A stretch of DNA of 64,000 nucleotides from assembly GCF_000763575.1 (NCBI RefSeq), contig NZ_CP009170.1, positions 149,501-213,500 on the forward strand, in the 5' to 3' direction. The position numbers and the translations under genes are program-made. The DNA comes from Thermoanaerobacter kivui (GTDB lineage: Bacteria; Bacillota; Thermoanaerobacteria; Thermoanaerobacterales; Thermoanaerobacteraceae). Shown here one piece after another: positions 33,139 to 41,306 of this stretch. Numbering within the stretch: the first letter of the stretch is position 1; each line of letters begins with the position of its first letter. A model generated the notes under the pieces. The model was not told the origin of the DNA. It saw only the letters and a program-made list of their open reading frames with translations, and ran no database searches.

Positions 33139-33187
33139 TTGACTATTTCTATATTGGATAATATAATCAAATTGAATAATATGATAA
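33139..33187 (+). promoter_or_regulatory. Toxin-antitoxin promoter with overlapping direct repeats
   Basis: TTGACT (33139-33144) and TATAAT (33162-33167) are 17 bases apart, a near-perfect sigma-A promoter 56 bases before the antitoxin. Two 17-base near-repeats, ATTGGATAATATAATCA (33153-33169) and ATTGAATAATATGATAA (33171-33187), begin 18 bases apart and cover the -10 and start site. They are a likely operator for autorepression by the antitoxin-toxin complex. Confidence 0.6.
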
Positions 33188-33222
33188 TATAGTAAATAAA
33201 GATAGTGAAAGAGGTGGTAAGA

Positions 33223-33456
33223 ATGAGAGTAAATGCTACAGAATTCAAAACAAGAGTCGGTAAATATTTAGAATTAGTTGATAAAGAAGAAATTATTATA
33301 ACGAAAAATGGCCGTGAAGTTGCGAAACTTATTCCAGCGAAAAAAGAAGGTACACCAAATGCAGATTTTTTATATGGAATTTTATCTGACTATCCTGACA
33401 AAAATATAACGGCTGAGCAAATACGGGAAGAAAGAATAAGAAATAAATACAATTAA
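33223..33456 (+). CDS. Phd/YefM-family antitoxin
   Basis: This 77-residue protein has the Phd/YefM N-terminal DNA-binding fold: MRVNATEFKTRVGKYLELV (residues 1-19), EEIIITKNGREVAKLIP (about 22-38), then a flexible tail that normally neutralises the toxin. The start is ATG 33223, six bases after GAGGTGG. It precedes a PIN-domain toxin by 51 bases, and its promoter carries repeats suitable for autoregulation. The pair is a type II toxin-antitoxin system in an accessory region next to an insertion sequence. Confidence 0.85.
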   Translation: MRVNATEFKTRVGKYLELVDKEEIIITKNGREVAKLIPAKKEGTPNADFLYGILSDYPDKNITAEQIREERIRNKYN

Positions 33457-33507
33457 AGGGGAGGGGAAAATTACCCGTTAAATAATAATATGGGTATAAT
33501 AGGTTAA

Positions 33508-33933
33508 ATGATGAAAGTGTTAATTGATACTAACGTTATTCTTGATGTTTTACTGAAAAGAACTCCCTTTGATGTAGATGCTTATAACATATTAAAATTA
33601 GCGGAAGAAAAAAAGATAGATGCTTATTTAGCTACTTCTTCAATCACAGATATATATTATTTCATAAATAAAAACCTTTCTCACAATGAAAGCATAAAAG
33701 CATTAGAAGCTTTGTTAAGTATAGTAGAAGTAGTGAGTATAACAAAACATGATATAAAGAAAGCAATGAATTTTAAGGAGTTTAGAGATTTAGAAGATGC
33801 TTTACAAATGCAATGTTTGAAAAAGTTAAAGGGTGATTTGATTATTACAAGAGATGAGGAATTCCAAAAATTAACTAATAAAGCAATATCACCAAAAGAT
33901 TTTTTATCCAATGAGGGCTTAATTAAAAACTAA
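33508..33933 (+). CDS. PIN-domain toxin (VapC-like RNase)
   Basis: This 141-residue protein has a PIN nuclease fold with the N-terminal VLIDTNVILDVLL acidic motif (about residues 4-16), a conserved Thr/Ser-Asp (ATSSITDIYY, about 33-42) and the acidic LEDALQMQCL (about 98-107) plus IITRDEEF (about 113-120). These Asp/Glu residues coordinate the metal for RNA cleavage. It partners the antitoxin upstream. The target RNA, often initiator tRNA or rRNA for VapC enzymes, cannot be predicted. The start may be ATG 33508 or 33511; the ribosome site is weak, consistent with low toxin translation. Confidence 0.82.
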   Translation: MMKVLIDTNVILDVLLKRTPFDVDAYNILKLAEEKKIDAYLATSSITDIYYFINKNLSHNESIKALEALLSIVEVVSITKHDIKKAMNFKEFRDLEDALQMQCLKKLKGDLIITRDEEFQKLTNKAISPKDFLSNEGLIKN

Positions 33934-33962
33934 TACAAATGCTACCATACTTTTTATGCCAT

Positions 33963-33986
33963 AAGACCTATTAAGGTCTTTTTTAT
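33963..33986 (+). terminator. Terminator of the toxin-antitoxin operon
   Basis: AAGACCT-ATTA-AGGTCTT followed by TTTTTT, ending nine bases before the left end of the insertion sequence. Confidence 0.8.
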
Positions 33987-33994
33987 TTTATCTA

Positions 33995-35316
33995 CTATAG
34001 ATGAGAAAATTTGATTACAATAAATTCCACATAATAAAATTATAGAGACAAATGCTCACTTCTGTGATATAACTTTAATTACCACAAAAAAATCAATAAC
34101 AGGAGTGGAGCATATGTCTCATGATAATAGAATAACAGAAAACTCAGCAATTTACCAGTACCTTTTTAAATTAAATTTTATGCTATACTTCACCAAACCT
34201 GTTATTCGCCATATTGTGGAATTTATTATCGCTGCTGTTCAAAAAGGTTACAGTGGCACTGTTACTGATATTGTTAATTTAAGCTTTGCACATTGTCATA
34301 GAACTACCTTTGGCAAATTTTTAAGCCAAGGTGTTTGGAATATAGAATATGCATGGAGAGCTATAAGGCGAGAAGTTATTCGTATTATTTATCAACTTTC
34401 TCAAACCCATAAAAGTCCTTTGTTTGTGATATTTGATGATACTATTGCTGAAAAGACCAAGCTTTCGTTATAGGCTAAACATCCTATTCAAGCAACAGGA
34501 TTTCATCAATCGCATTTAAAAGGAAAACAGGTTTGGGACCATCAATTTCTTGCTATGGTGATATCTTGTGGCAGAATAGTATTGCCATACTACATTATGG
34601 TATCAACACTCCCGATACCCAAAGGGCCAGCATATGGTCTTTGTGATTCCTGGTTTGCAAATGAAAAAGTAATTAATGCACACTTTAAGCAAGGCTATCA
34701 TCTTATTGGTGCGCTTAAAATCAACCGCATTATATATCTCAAAGGGATTCGCATCCAGATAAAAGACTTTGCCCAGTATATTGATAAGAACGAAGTTCAC
34801 CTCGTTACAGTGAAAGGTTCTAATTACTGGGTATATCGTTATGAAGGTGCTTTAAATGGGATAGATAATGCTGTAGTTCTAATATGCTGGCCTGAAAAAG
34901 CTTTTAAAAATCAAAAAGCTCTACATGCATTTTTATGCACTGATACTGAACTAAATACTGAGACTATTCTAAATTACTACAGTCAGAGGTGACCCATAGA
35001 GATTTTTTTCAGGCAGACAAAGAACAACCTTGGCTTAAATACATATCGAGTACGCTCTACAAAATCAATAGATAGGTTATTATGTCTTATATCATTGACA
35101 TACCTGTATTGTACAGTTTCAAGTGATAAATATTGTCAATTTGGTTGTGGAATAGTTATAGTTCGTAAAGATGTACAAAAGCAGCGTATTCAATGGAACT
35201 ATGATCAAGCTAAAAATAATATACCTATCGATGAGATTTTTGAGCAACTAAAATTGACTTAGATAAAGTGTATCTATCTAATGGTAATATTTGTTATTAA
35301 ATTTTCTCATCTATAG
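33995..35316 (+). mobile_element. Insertion sequence, 1.3 kb, inactivated
   Basis: An 18-bp perfect terminal inverted repeat (CTATAGATGAGAAAATTT, 33995-34012, and its complement at 35299-35316) bounds one transposase frame. I see no clear target duplication at the borders. The transposase has two internal stop codons, so the copy cannot move by itself. It resembles the IS4-superfamily DDE elements, but I cannot name the IS. It separates the toxin-antitoxin pair from the potassium transporter genes. Confidence 0.8.
34114..35262 (+). pseudogene. DDE transposase with two nonsense codons
   Basis: One continuous reading frame runs from ATG 34114 (after AGGAGTGG) to TAG 35260-35262, broken only by TAG at 34471-34473 and TGA at 34990-34992. 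No frameshift is needed. The three catalytic acids can be placed: Asp in FVIFDDTIAEK (first segment), Asp in YGLCDSWFANE (second) and Glu in PIEIFFRQTK (third), the last right after the TGA (probably an original Trp, WPIEIFF). The pattern fits an IS4-type transposase of about 380 residues. Confidence 0.8.
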
Positions 35317-35331
35317 GTGTTAAACTCATGT

Positions 35332-35404
35332 TATGGAGATTCTCCTTTCTGTTAATGTTTTTGTTTGTCACTTAAATTTTATCAGAAAAAGGGGAATCTC
35401 CATA
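35332..35404. repeat. 73-bp imperfect inverted repeat beside the IS
   Basis: TATGGAGATTCTCCTTTCTG (35332-35351) faces the complement ending at 35404; the outer 11 bases match perfectly. A T run follows at 35405-35412, so it could be a terminator or a small mobile element. The sequence up to 35497 shows no gene; a short frame there is not recognisable. Confidence 0.5.
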
Positions 35405-35497
35405 TATTTTTTGTAAAAAATTTTTCACTTAATTTAGCCCTCAAATGGCTCTATTTGGGCATTTCGTAAATTCACTTGCCGAATCCAAGTTTAACAT

Positions 35498-35531
35498 AAA
35501 GCCATGGAGAAGTTGCTCCATGGCTTTATAA
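35498..35531 (+). terminator. 12-bp perfect stem-loop upstream of ktrB
   Basis: AAAGCCATGGAG (35498-35509) pairs with CTCCATGGCTTT (35516-35527). The tail is only weakly T-rich. It separates the IS region from the ktrB promoter. Confidence 0.55.
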
Positions 35532-35565
35532 CTGAAAGGAATACTATCCAAGGAAAGTAGAATGA

Positions 35566-35663
35566 TTGACTCTATGACAGTAATTTGTTATAATTTAGAC
35601 GTTGAATCTTTTCGCTTTAAACATTTTATCAGTAAAACCCATAAAGGCCTTAATAGGCCTTTT
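35566..35663 (+). promoter_or_regulatory. ktrB promoter and leader hairpin
   Basis: TTGACT (35566-35571) and TATAAT (35589-35594) are 17 bases apart. The 85-base leader ends with a hairpin AAAGGCCT-TAAT-AGGCCTTT (35643-35662) followed by TTCTC, just eight bases before the ribosome site. The hairpin could attenuate transcription or limit translation in response to potassium or osmotic state. It is too short for a c-di-AMP ydaO riboswitch. Confidence 0.6.
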
Positions 35664-35685
35664 CTCCATAGTGAGGTGATTTTCT

Positions 35686-37020
35686 ATAATAAAAATAAAA
35701 CTGACACCTACTCAAGTACTTGCTTTAGGATTTGTAGCTATTATATTAATTGGGACTTTATTACTGATGTTACCTGTGGCAACTAAAAGTGGAGAAAGAG
35801 CAGATTTTTTAACTGCGCTTTTTACGGCTACCTCAGCTACATGTGTTACTGGCCTTGTAGTTGTTGACACAAAAACATATTGGTCTACTTTTGGGCAAAT
35901 AGTGATAATGTTGCTGATACAAGTTGGCGGTTTAGGTATTATGACCATGTCAACGCTTTTCGCGTTGATCCTGGGTAGGAGAATTACCTTTAAAGAGAGA
36001 TTGGTAATGCAAGAAGCTTTTAATACAAATAGCCTTGGAGGCATTGTGAAATTTGCCAAGTATATACTAATGGTTTCTTTTTTATTTGAAAGCATTGGCG
36101 CAATTATATTGACTTTGAAATTTTTACCGCAGATGGGATTAAAAAAAGCAGTGTATTACGGCTTTTTCCATTCTATTTCTGCATTTAATAATGCTGGCTT
36201 TGATCTTATGGGTAACTTTAAGAGCTTGACAGGTTATGTATCTGACTGGGTGGTAAACCTGGTCATAATGGGTTTGATAATATTTGGTGGATTAGGATTT
36301 TACGTTTTGCTTGATATATACGAACATAGACATTTTAATAAATTTACATTGCATTCAAAAATTGTTATAACTATTACATTGTTTTTGATTGCTGCTGGTA
36401 CACTACTTATATTTTTATTTGAATACAATAATCCAAAAACATTAAAACCATTGGACTTTCCTACAAAGATACTTGCATCATTATTTCAAGCTGTGACACC
36501 TAGAACAGCTGGTTTTAATACGTTATCGCTTTCTGACATGACCATAGCATCTAAATTTTTGACAATAATACTCATGTTTATTGGCGCTTCTCCAGCTGGG
36601 ACAGGGGGAGGTATCAAGACAACTACTTTTGGAGTTATATTATATACTGTATTATCAGTTATAAGGGGTGAAGAAGAGACAGTACTTTATAAGCGCACTA
36701 TTAGCAGAAACATAGTCTATAAAGCTGTAGCTATATCCTTTATAAGCGTTTTTATTATTTTCTCTGTGACTATGGTTTTATCTATTACTGAAACATCCGA
36801 CTTTTTGACCTTGTTATACGAAACAACCTCAGCTTTTGGAACTGTAGGACTTTCACTTGGGCTTACACCTGAATTAACTCCAGTGGGCAGAATTATTATA
36901 ATATTTACAATGTATACCGGCAGAGTTGGTCCTTTAACATTGGCGTTAGCATTGGCACAAAGGCAGAAGAGACCTAAACCTCTTATGAAGTATGCGGAAG
37001 AAAAAATTATGGTAGGTTAA
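35686..37020 (+). CDS. ktrB: Potassium uptake channel subunit KtrB/TrkH
   Basis: This membrane protein forms the K+ pathway of a Ktr/Trk system. The four P-loop filter segments are visible: TSATCVTGL, FNNAGFDLMG, PRTAGFNTLS and FGTVGLSLG. Membrane segments cover the whole length (about 444 residues). The obvious ATG (35767) would remove the conserved first helix (KLTPTQVLALGFVAIILIG). The frame upstream is open only to 35680 and contains no ATG, GTG or TTG. GAGGTGAT (35673-35680) would direct initiation to ATA 35686 or 35689, which I chose as the probable non-standard start. It forms an operon with ktrA. Confidence 0.88.
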   Translation: MIKIKLTPTQVLALGFVAIILIGTLLLMLPVATKSGERADFLTALFTATSATCVTGLVVVDTKTYWSTFGQIVIMLLIQVGGLGIMTMSTLFALILGRRITFKERLVMQEAFNTNSLGGIVKFAKYILMVSFLFESIGAIILTLKFLPQMGLKKAVYYGFFHSISAFNNAGFDLMGNFKSLTGYVSDWVVNLVIMGLIIFGGLGFYVLLDIYEHRHFNKFTLHSKIVITITLFLIAAGTLLIFLFEYNNPKTLKPLDFPTKILASLFQAVTPRTAGFNTLSLSDMTIASKFLTIILMFIGASPAGTGGGIKTTTFGVILYTVLSVIRGEEETVLYKRTISRNIVYKAVAISFISVFIIFSVTMVLSITETSDFLTLLYETTSAFGTVGLSLGLTPELTPVGRIIIIFTMYTGRVGPLTLALALAQRQKRPKPLMKYAEEKIMVG

Positions 37021-37035
37021 AATAGAGGTGGGACG

Positions 37036-37689
37036 ATGAAACAGTTCGTTGTTATTGGGTTAGGAAGCTTTGGCATAAGTTTGGCTAAAACTTTATATGA
37101 AATGGGCAATGACGTACTGGTTATAGATAAAGATGAAGAGTTGGTACAATCTATGGCTGGTCTGGTAACTCATGCGGTGCGGGCTGATGCTACTGATGAA
37201 AATGTACTTAAGTCACTTGGTGTGAAAAATTTTGATGTGGCTATAGTTGCTATAGGAAAGAATATGGAATCAAGTATTATGGTAACAATGTTGGTCAAAG
37301 AAATGGGGGTAAAATATGTAATAGCAAAAGCACACAATGAATTACACGCAAGAGTTCTTTACAAAGTTGGAGCAGATAGAGTTGTAATGCCTGAAAAAGA
37401 TATGGGTATAAGGGTTGCTAGAAATATTTTTTCAAGCAATTTATTGGATGTTATTGAGTTTTCTAAAGATTACAGCATAGCAGAAATTCTCCCAATTGAA
37501 GAGTGGTTTCATAAAACATTAAAGAACATAAAGATGAGAGAAAGATATGGATTAAATGTCATAGCTGCCAAAAAGATGAATGATGAGATTATTGTGTCAC
37601 CAGGGCCAGATTATGTGGTTGATGAAGGCGATGTATTGGCTGTTTGCGGTAAAAATATAGACATTAAGAAATTCGAGATAAAAATGTAG
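37036..37689 (+). CDS. ktrA: Potassium uptake regulator KtrA/TrkA
   Basis: This 217-residue cytoplasmic protein has an RCK_N (Rossmann) domain with GLGSFGISLAKTL (residues 8-20) and acidic D30-type ribose contact (VLVIDKDEE), then an RCK_C domain from about residue 135. KtrA rings bind ATP/ADP and c-di-AMP and gate KtrB. It begins 15 bases after ktrB. The pair is complete and likely functional, in contrast to the broken genes on both sides. Confidence 0.92.
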   Translation: MKQFVVIGLGSFGISLAKTLYEMGNDVLVIDKDEELVQSMAGLVTHAVRADATDENVLKSLGVKNFDVAIVAIGKNMESSIMVTMLVKEMGVKYVIAKAHNELHARVLYKVGADRVVMPEKDMGIRVARNIFSSNLLDVIEFSKDYSIAEILPIEEWFHKTLKNIKMRERYGLNVIAAKKMNDEIIVSPGPDYVVDEGDVLAVCGKNIDIKKFEIKM

Positions 37690-37704
37690 ATCGTAAAAAA
37701 ATCT

Positions 37705-37788
37705 ATGAATGTAACTGGATATATTACCAAAGATGCAGCTGAATTAATAGGATTAAAAGATGGAACAATAACAAATCTCTTATTTTGA
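37705..37788 (+). pseudogene. Xylulokinase fragment
   Basis: The short frame NVTGYITKDAAELIGLKDGT resembles a central FGGY-kinase block of xylulokinase (SGYLTKEAAEITGLKEGTP-like). Only about 25 codons survive, directly behind ktrA and overlapping the next fragment by four bases. The identification rests on one motif. Confidence 0.45.
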
Positions 37789-38351
37789 AGGTAGGTTTTA
37801 ACAGAAGATATGCGCCTATGTATCAAAAAGCCTTAGCTTTGTTTCATGGCTTAAAACCTGAATTGTGCATTATGGTGAAAAACAGGAATAATGACATCAA
37901 AAATAGTGTTAAGTTTACACTTTATGACGATTTCATTCATGTAATAGACACTTTATGCTATATAGTTAAAGATGTTGATGACATAGATGTAAATATTTCA
38001 AAAGAAAGAGATTCATTAAAATCCATAGAAGTAGTATTAAAATCTAATAGTTTTACAGCGATAGGAGTCATGCATAGAAATGGTGGAAAAGATTATGAAA
38101 GGTTAGAGATACACGGGCATGGCAAAAGTGCAGTTGTGGAAGACATGGAAAGTATAAGAATAATGGAAAATGGCAAAATATATGTGCATAATTTTGGAAG
38201 CTGGGATACTATATCTTATAGAAGGGGCTTTGAGACTGCCGTAAAAAGCTTTTTAAAGGACGTATTAGAAGAGAATTATGCAAATGACGAATTAAAATGT
38301 ACTTTAAAATCTCACGAGATTATAGAGAAAATATTAAAAAAGACAGTCTAA
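37785..38351 (+). pseudogene. C-terminal fragment of a Gfo/Idh/MocA oxidoreductase
   Basis: The frame begins VGFNRRYAPMYQKAL, a block typical of the middle of Gfo/Idh/MocA sugar dehydrogenases (the GFNRRFSP motif), and continues through the C-terminal alpha/beta domain to FLKDVLEENYANDELKCTLKSHEIIEKIL-type end (quoted ends only: SHEIIEKILKK). The N-terminal Rossmann NAD-binding domain of about 120 residues is missing, so it is a truncated remnant. It is fused at its 5' end to a xylulokinase fragment, implying a deletion through a sugar-use locus. A 188-residue product could still be made from TTG 37785, but the ribosome site is absent. Confidence 0.7.
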
Positions 38352-38380
38352 AATCAGGGTACAAAAAACCCTGATTTTAT
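38350..38380 (+). terminator. Bidirectional terminator
   Basis: AAAATCAGGGT (38350-38360) pairs perfectly with ACCCTGATTTT (38368-38378). It lies between convergent frames. Confidence 0.85.
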
Positions 38381-38412
38381 AATAATGCTTCTATAATAAA
38401 TGTGCAGGTGTT

Positions 38413-38988
38413 TTAATAAGCAAATACATCTTTCAAATCTATTTCTAGATCTTCAAAAATAGAAACTTTAATTTTATCTTCCTCTGTGTAAACTTCAGGC
38501 CTGCCATAACGATTATTCTCTTGTAACGTAAAAACACTTACTATCTTTGGCTCAGGTTCTACTATCCAGTATTCTTTTACTCCATGCTTTTCATATAAAT
38601 TAAACTTTTCTACTTTATCTTTTCTTCCAGTCGATGGAGAAGTAATTTCAACAATTAAATCAGGAGCGCCTTTACATCCTTCGTCATCTAGCTTTGACTT
38701 ATCGCATACTACCACGATATCGGGTTCTACAACAGTTTTTATTTCTTTATCACTTTTCTCATTTCCAGAAGGAAACCTTACTCCAAAAGGTGCACTAAAT
38801 ACTTCACATTGCTTACCTCTAAGATATACAGCGAAGCTTGTAAATATTTCTCTTGATATTCTTTGATGAATTGTCGATGGAGGAGTCATTAAATAAATCT
38901 GCCCATTTATTAATTCTATTCTTTGATTATTTGGCCAGTTTAAATAATCCTCATAAGTATAAATATCCTTTCTTTTTGGTAAAGGCAT
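38413..38988 (-). CDS. Uma2-family putative endonuclease (DUF820)
   Basis: This 191-residue protein has the PD-(D/E)XK-like Uma2 fold. It shows the YTYEDYLNWP start region (residues 10-19), GVRFPSGNEKSDKE, VEPDIVVVCDKSKLDDEG (acidic cluster, about 88-105), PDLIVEITSPST (about 109-120, the core D-x-x-(V/E)-E pattern) and EYWIVEP (about 137-143). Such genes are abundant in cyanobacteria and thermophilic clostridia, and their role is unknown. It is monocistronic in a region of decayed genes. The 212 bases upstream (to 39200) hold no gene or clear signal. Confidence 0.82.
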   Translation of the reverse strand: MPLPKRKDIYTYEDYLNWPNNQRIELINGQIYLMTPPSTIHQRISREIFTSFAVYLRGKQCEVFSAPFGVRFPSGNEKSDKEIKTVVEPDIVVVCDKSKLDDEGCKGAPDLIVEITSPSTGRKDKVEKFNLYEKHGVKEYWIVEPEPKIVSVFTLQENNRYGRPEVYTEEDKIKVSIFEDLEIDLKDVFAY

Positions 38989-39200
38989 AATTAAACACCC
39001 CTTTAAAACTCTTCTTATACTAAGTTTAACATTTTATATTTCTAATATCCAGAGCAAAAATATCTCCCTTTTTTATCAAGCAATGAATAGATTACACCTA
39101 CATTATTCCAAATAGTTTCTGAATACTGCTCATGCTAGTTATTTACTATTTTCACTATAGTTTCTATTTTTTTATTTGTTGCATTTAATTATACAACTAA

Positions 39201-39916
39201 CCCTTTTCAAGTGCAATTACAGCTGGCATGTTAAAAGACGGTTCTCCATTAATTATAGCAGTATTAGCAGGTTTAATAATAGGTACCGGTTTAGGATTTT
39301 TTAATGGTTTTGTCATAATTAGATGGAATATACCACCCTTTATTGCGACATTTGCCATGATGACAGTAGCAAGAGGTCTAACATTGTATATACCAATGGA
39401 CAACCAATAACGGGTTTAGGTGCGGCTTTTGGTTATATTGGCAACGGTTATATTGGGCCGATACCTGTACCAATAATTCTTACGGTTCTTATCTTTGCGA
39501 TAGGTTATTACATTTTAAAGAATAATAGACTTGGAAGATATGTCTATGCTACAGGGGGCAATATACAGGCTGCTAAATTGGCTGGTATTAATACTAACAA
39601 TATAATTCTATTTGTGTATTCTTTAAGTGGCTTTTTAGCAGCAATAAGTGGTTTAATAATTACTTCAAGGTTAAATTCCGCAGCTCCAACAGCGGGACAG
39701 GGTGCTGAACTTGATGCCATAGCTGCGGTTGTACTTGGAGGTACAAGTTTATCAGGTGGCGAAGGGGGAGTAATAGGTACTCTAATAGGTGTCTTGATAA
39801 TAGGTATTTTAAATAATGGCTTAAATTTACTTAACGTTTCGCCTTTTTATCAGCTTATAGCTAAAGGTGCAGTAATATTACTTGCTATAGCATTAGACAA
39901 AAAAGAAAGTAAATAA
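39201..39916 (+). pseudogene. Ribose-type ABC permease (RbsC) fragment, frameshifted
   Basis: The first frame reads SAITAGMLKDGSPLII through ATFAMMTVARGLTLY. The second continues YTNGQPITGLGAAFGYIGNG through LSGGEGGVIGTLIGVLIIGILNNGLNLL (the LSGGEGG-x-GT-x-x-G permease signature). Joined, they match the last two thirds of RbsC. The break near 39382-39386 is consistent with one lost base (TTG-GTA expected, TTGTA seen). The N-terminal helices are missing: a stop codon lies directly before 39201. Upstream ATP-binding subunit genes are absent. Confidence 0.82.
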
Positions 39917-39997
39917 AGGGGGTGTTTTAGGAAGGTTTTAATTGAAAAACAAAAATTTTAAAAAATTAACAATTAATTAAGAGGGGAGAGTTTAATT

Positions 39998-40921
39998 ATG
40001 AGAAAATTAAAAATTTTGTTCCTTTTATTAACATTTATTTTAACTGTTGCGTTAATTGCTGGATGCAGTACAGGTAATACCAACAATACTTCAAATATTA
40101 AAGGAGAAAAGACAATAGGTTTAGTTATATCGACGCTTAATAACCCGTTTTTTGTAACATTAAAAAATGGTGCAGAGGCCAAAGCAAAAGAATTAGGTTA
40201 TAAATTGATAGTAGAAGATTCACAAAATGACTCTTCAAAAGAACTTTCTAATGTAGAAGATTTAATTCAACAAAAAGTAGACGTTTTGCTTATAAATCCT
40301 GTAGATAGCGATGCTGTAGTTAATGCGATAAAAGAAGCAAATAGCAAAAATATACCAGTTATTACTTTGGACAGGTCTGCAAATGGTGGAGATGTTATTT
40401 GTCACATAGCTTCAGATAACGTAAAAGGTGGAGAAATGGCAGCAGAGTTTATTGCCAAAACGCTAAATGGGAAAGGAAACGTAGTAGAACTTGAAGGCAT
40501 ACCAGGTACTTCCGCAGCAAGAGATAGAGGCAAAGGATTTGATGAAGCTATCGCTAAATATCCAGATATAAAAATTATAGCAAAACAAGCTGCTGATTTT
40601 GATCGTTCAAAAGGTTTATCAGTAATGGAAAATATCCTTCAAGCCCAACCTAAAATTGATGCAGTATTTGCGCAAAATGATGAAATGGCATTAGGTGCAA
40701 TAAAGGCAATAGAGAGTGCAAATAGGCAAGGAATTTTAGTAGTTGGATTCGATGGGACAGATGATGCGTTGAAAGCTATAAAAGATGGCAAAATGGCTGC
40801 AACGATTGCTCAGCAACCAGCTTTAATAGGTTCTCTTGGAGTAGAAATGGCTGACAAATATCTAAAAGGTGAAAAGGTAGAAAAATTTATACCAGCTGAG
40901 CTTAAACTTATAACGAAGTGA
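39998..40921 (+). CDS. rbsB: Sugar ABC transporter substrate-binding lipoprotein (RbsB-like)
   Basis: This 307-residue lipoprotein has a lipobox signal (LIAGCSTG, Cys about residue 24) and the type I periplasmic-binding fold: [15 protein letters not shown] (about 39-53), [23 protein letters not shown] (about 124-135) and an [17 protein letters not shown] block (about 219-235). It resembles ribose- or other pentose-binding proteins. The gene is complete with an AGGGGAGAG ribosome site, but its permease partner upstream is broken and no ATPase is near, so it is probably an orphan. It could still serve another transporter. Confidence 0.85.
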   Translation: MRKLKILFLLLTFILTVALIAGCSTGNTNNTSNIKGEKTIGLVISTLNNPFFVTLKNGAEAKAKELGYKLIVEDSQNDSSKELSNVEDLIQQKVDVLLINPVDSDAVVNAIKEANSKNIPVITLDRSANGGDVICHIASDNVKGGEMAAEFIAKTLNGKGNVVELEGIPGTSAARDRGKGFDEAIAKYPDIKIIAKQAADFDRSKGLSVMENILQAQPKIDAVFAQNDEMALGAIKAIESANRQGILVVGFDGTDDALKAIKDGKMAATIAQQPALIGSLGVEMADKYLKGEKVEKFIPAELKLITK

Positions 40922-40968
40922 TATGATATCAATACAGATAAGGAAAATAGAAAAACGAATGCGAATCT

Positions 40969-41001
40969 AAAAAGCCTGCCTTGTGTTGGGCAGGCTTTTT
41001 T
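40969..41001 (+). terminator. Terminator after rbsB
   Basis: AAAAAGCCTGCC pairs with GGGCAGGCTTTTTT around a short loop. Confidence 0.88.
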
Positions 41002-41306
41002 GCTAATATAATAAAATAATAGCATGTAAATGATGGAACATAGACTTTAATTAAAATAATGGTATAATATTATAAATACAGGATAAAAAATAGTAGGTGG
41101 TGATTATATGAATAAAATAGATTATCTTATAAATGAAATAAAATTACTTCCCCGCAAAGGATTGGCTAAAACCTGAGGAGGACGAAGCATGGTAGAACTT
41201 AAGACCATGCGAAACCTTGTGTAAATAGTTTAAAAACTTCTTCCTTGGTAAAAAGTGAAATATATTCTGGCAGGCTTTTAGTGGAATTATTTATAGTATT
41301 TTTAGC
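41002..41306 (+). other. Intergenic region with a truncated ORF and a structured segment
   Basis: A TATAAT near 41063 and a GGTGGTGAT site precede a 22-codon frame (41108-41176, MNKIDYLINEIKLLP start). It looks like the amino end of a small antitoxin-like protein that was cut short. The following sequence contains GCATGGT (41187-41193) and ACCATGC (41204-41210), a perfect seven-pair stem, with CAAAGG (41155-41160) able to pair with CCTTG (41215-41219). I cannot assign it to a known RNA. The rest shows nothing recognisable. Confidence 0.35.

Noticed and set aside
35405-35497. C-terminal end of another transposase
   Set aside because: A short hydrophobic frame can be read, but no recognisable motif supports it.
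35562-35786. 74-codon frame at the ktrB promoter
   Set aside because: It overlaps the promoter, leader and first codons of ktrB in another frame and has no family features.
41173-41215. Hammerhead ribozyme core (CTGAGGA ... GAAAC)
   Set aside because: CUGA-N-GA and GAAAC are present, but stem II does not start directly after the first block, and the base pairing with A15.1 is A instead of U. The cleavage triplet is missing.
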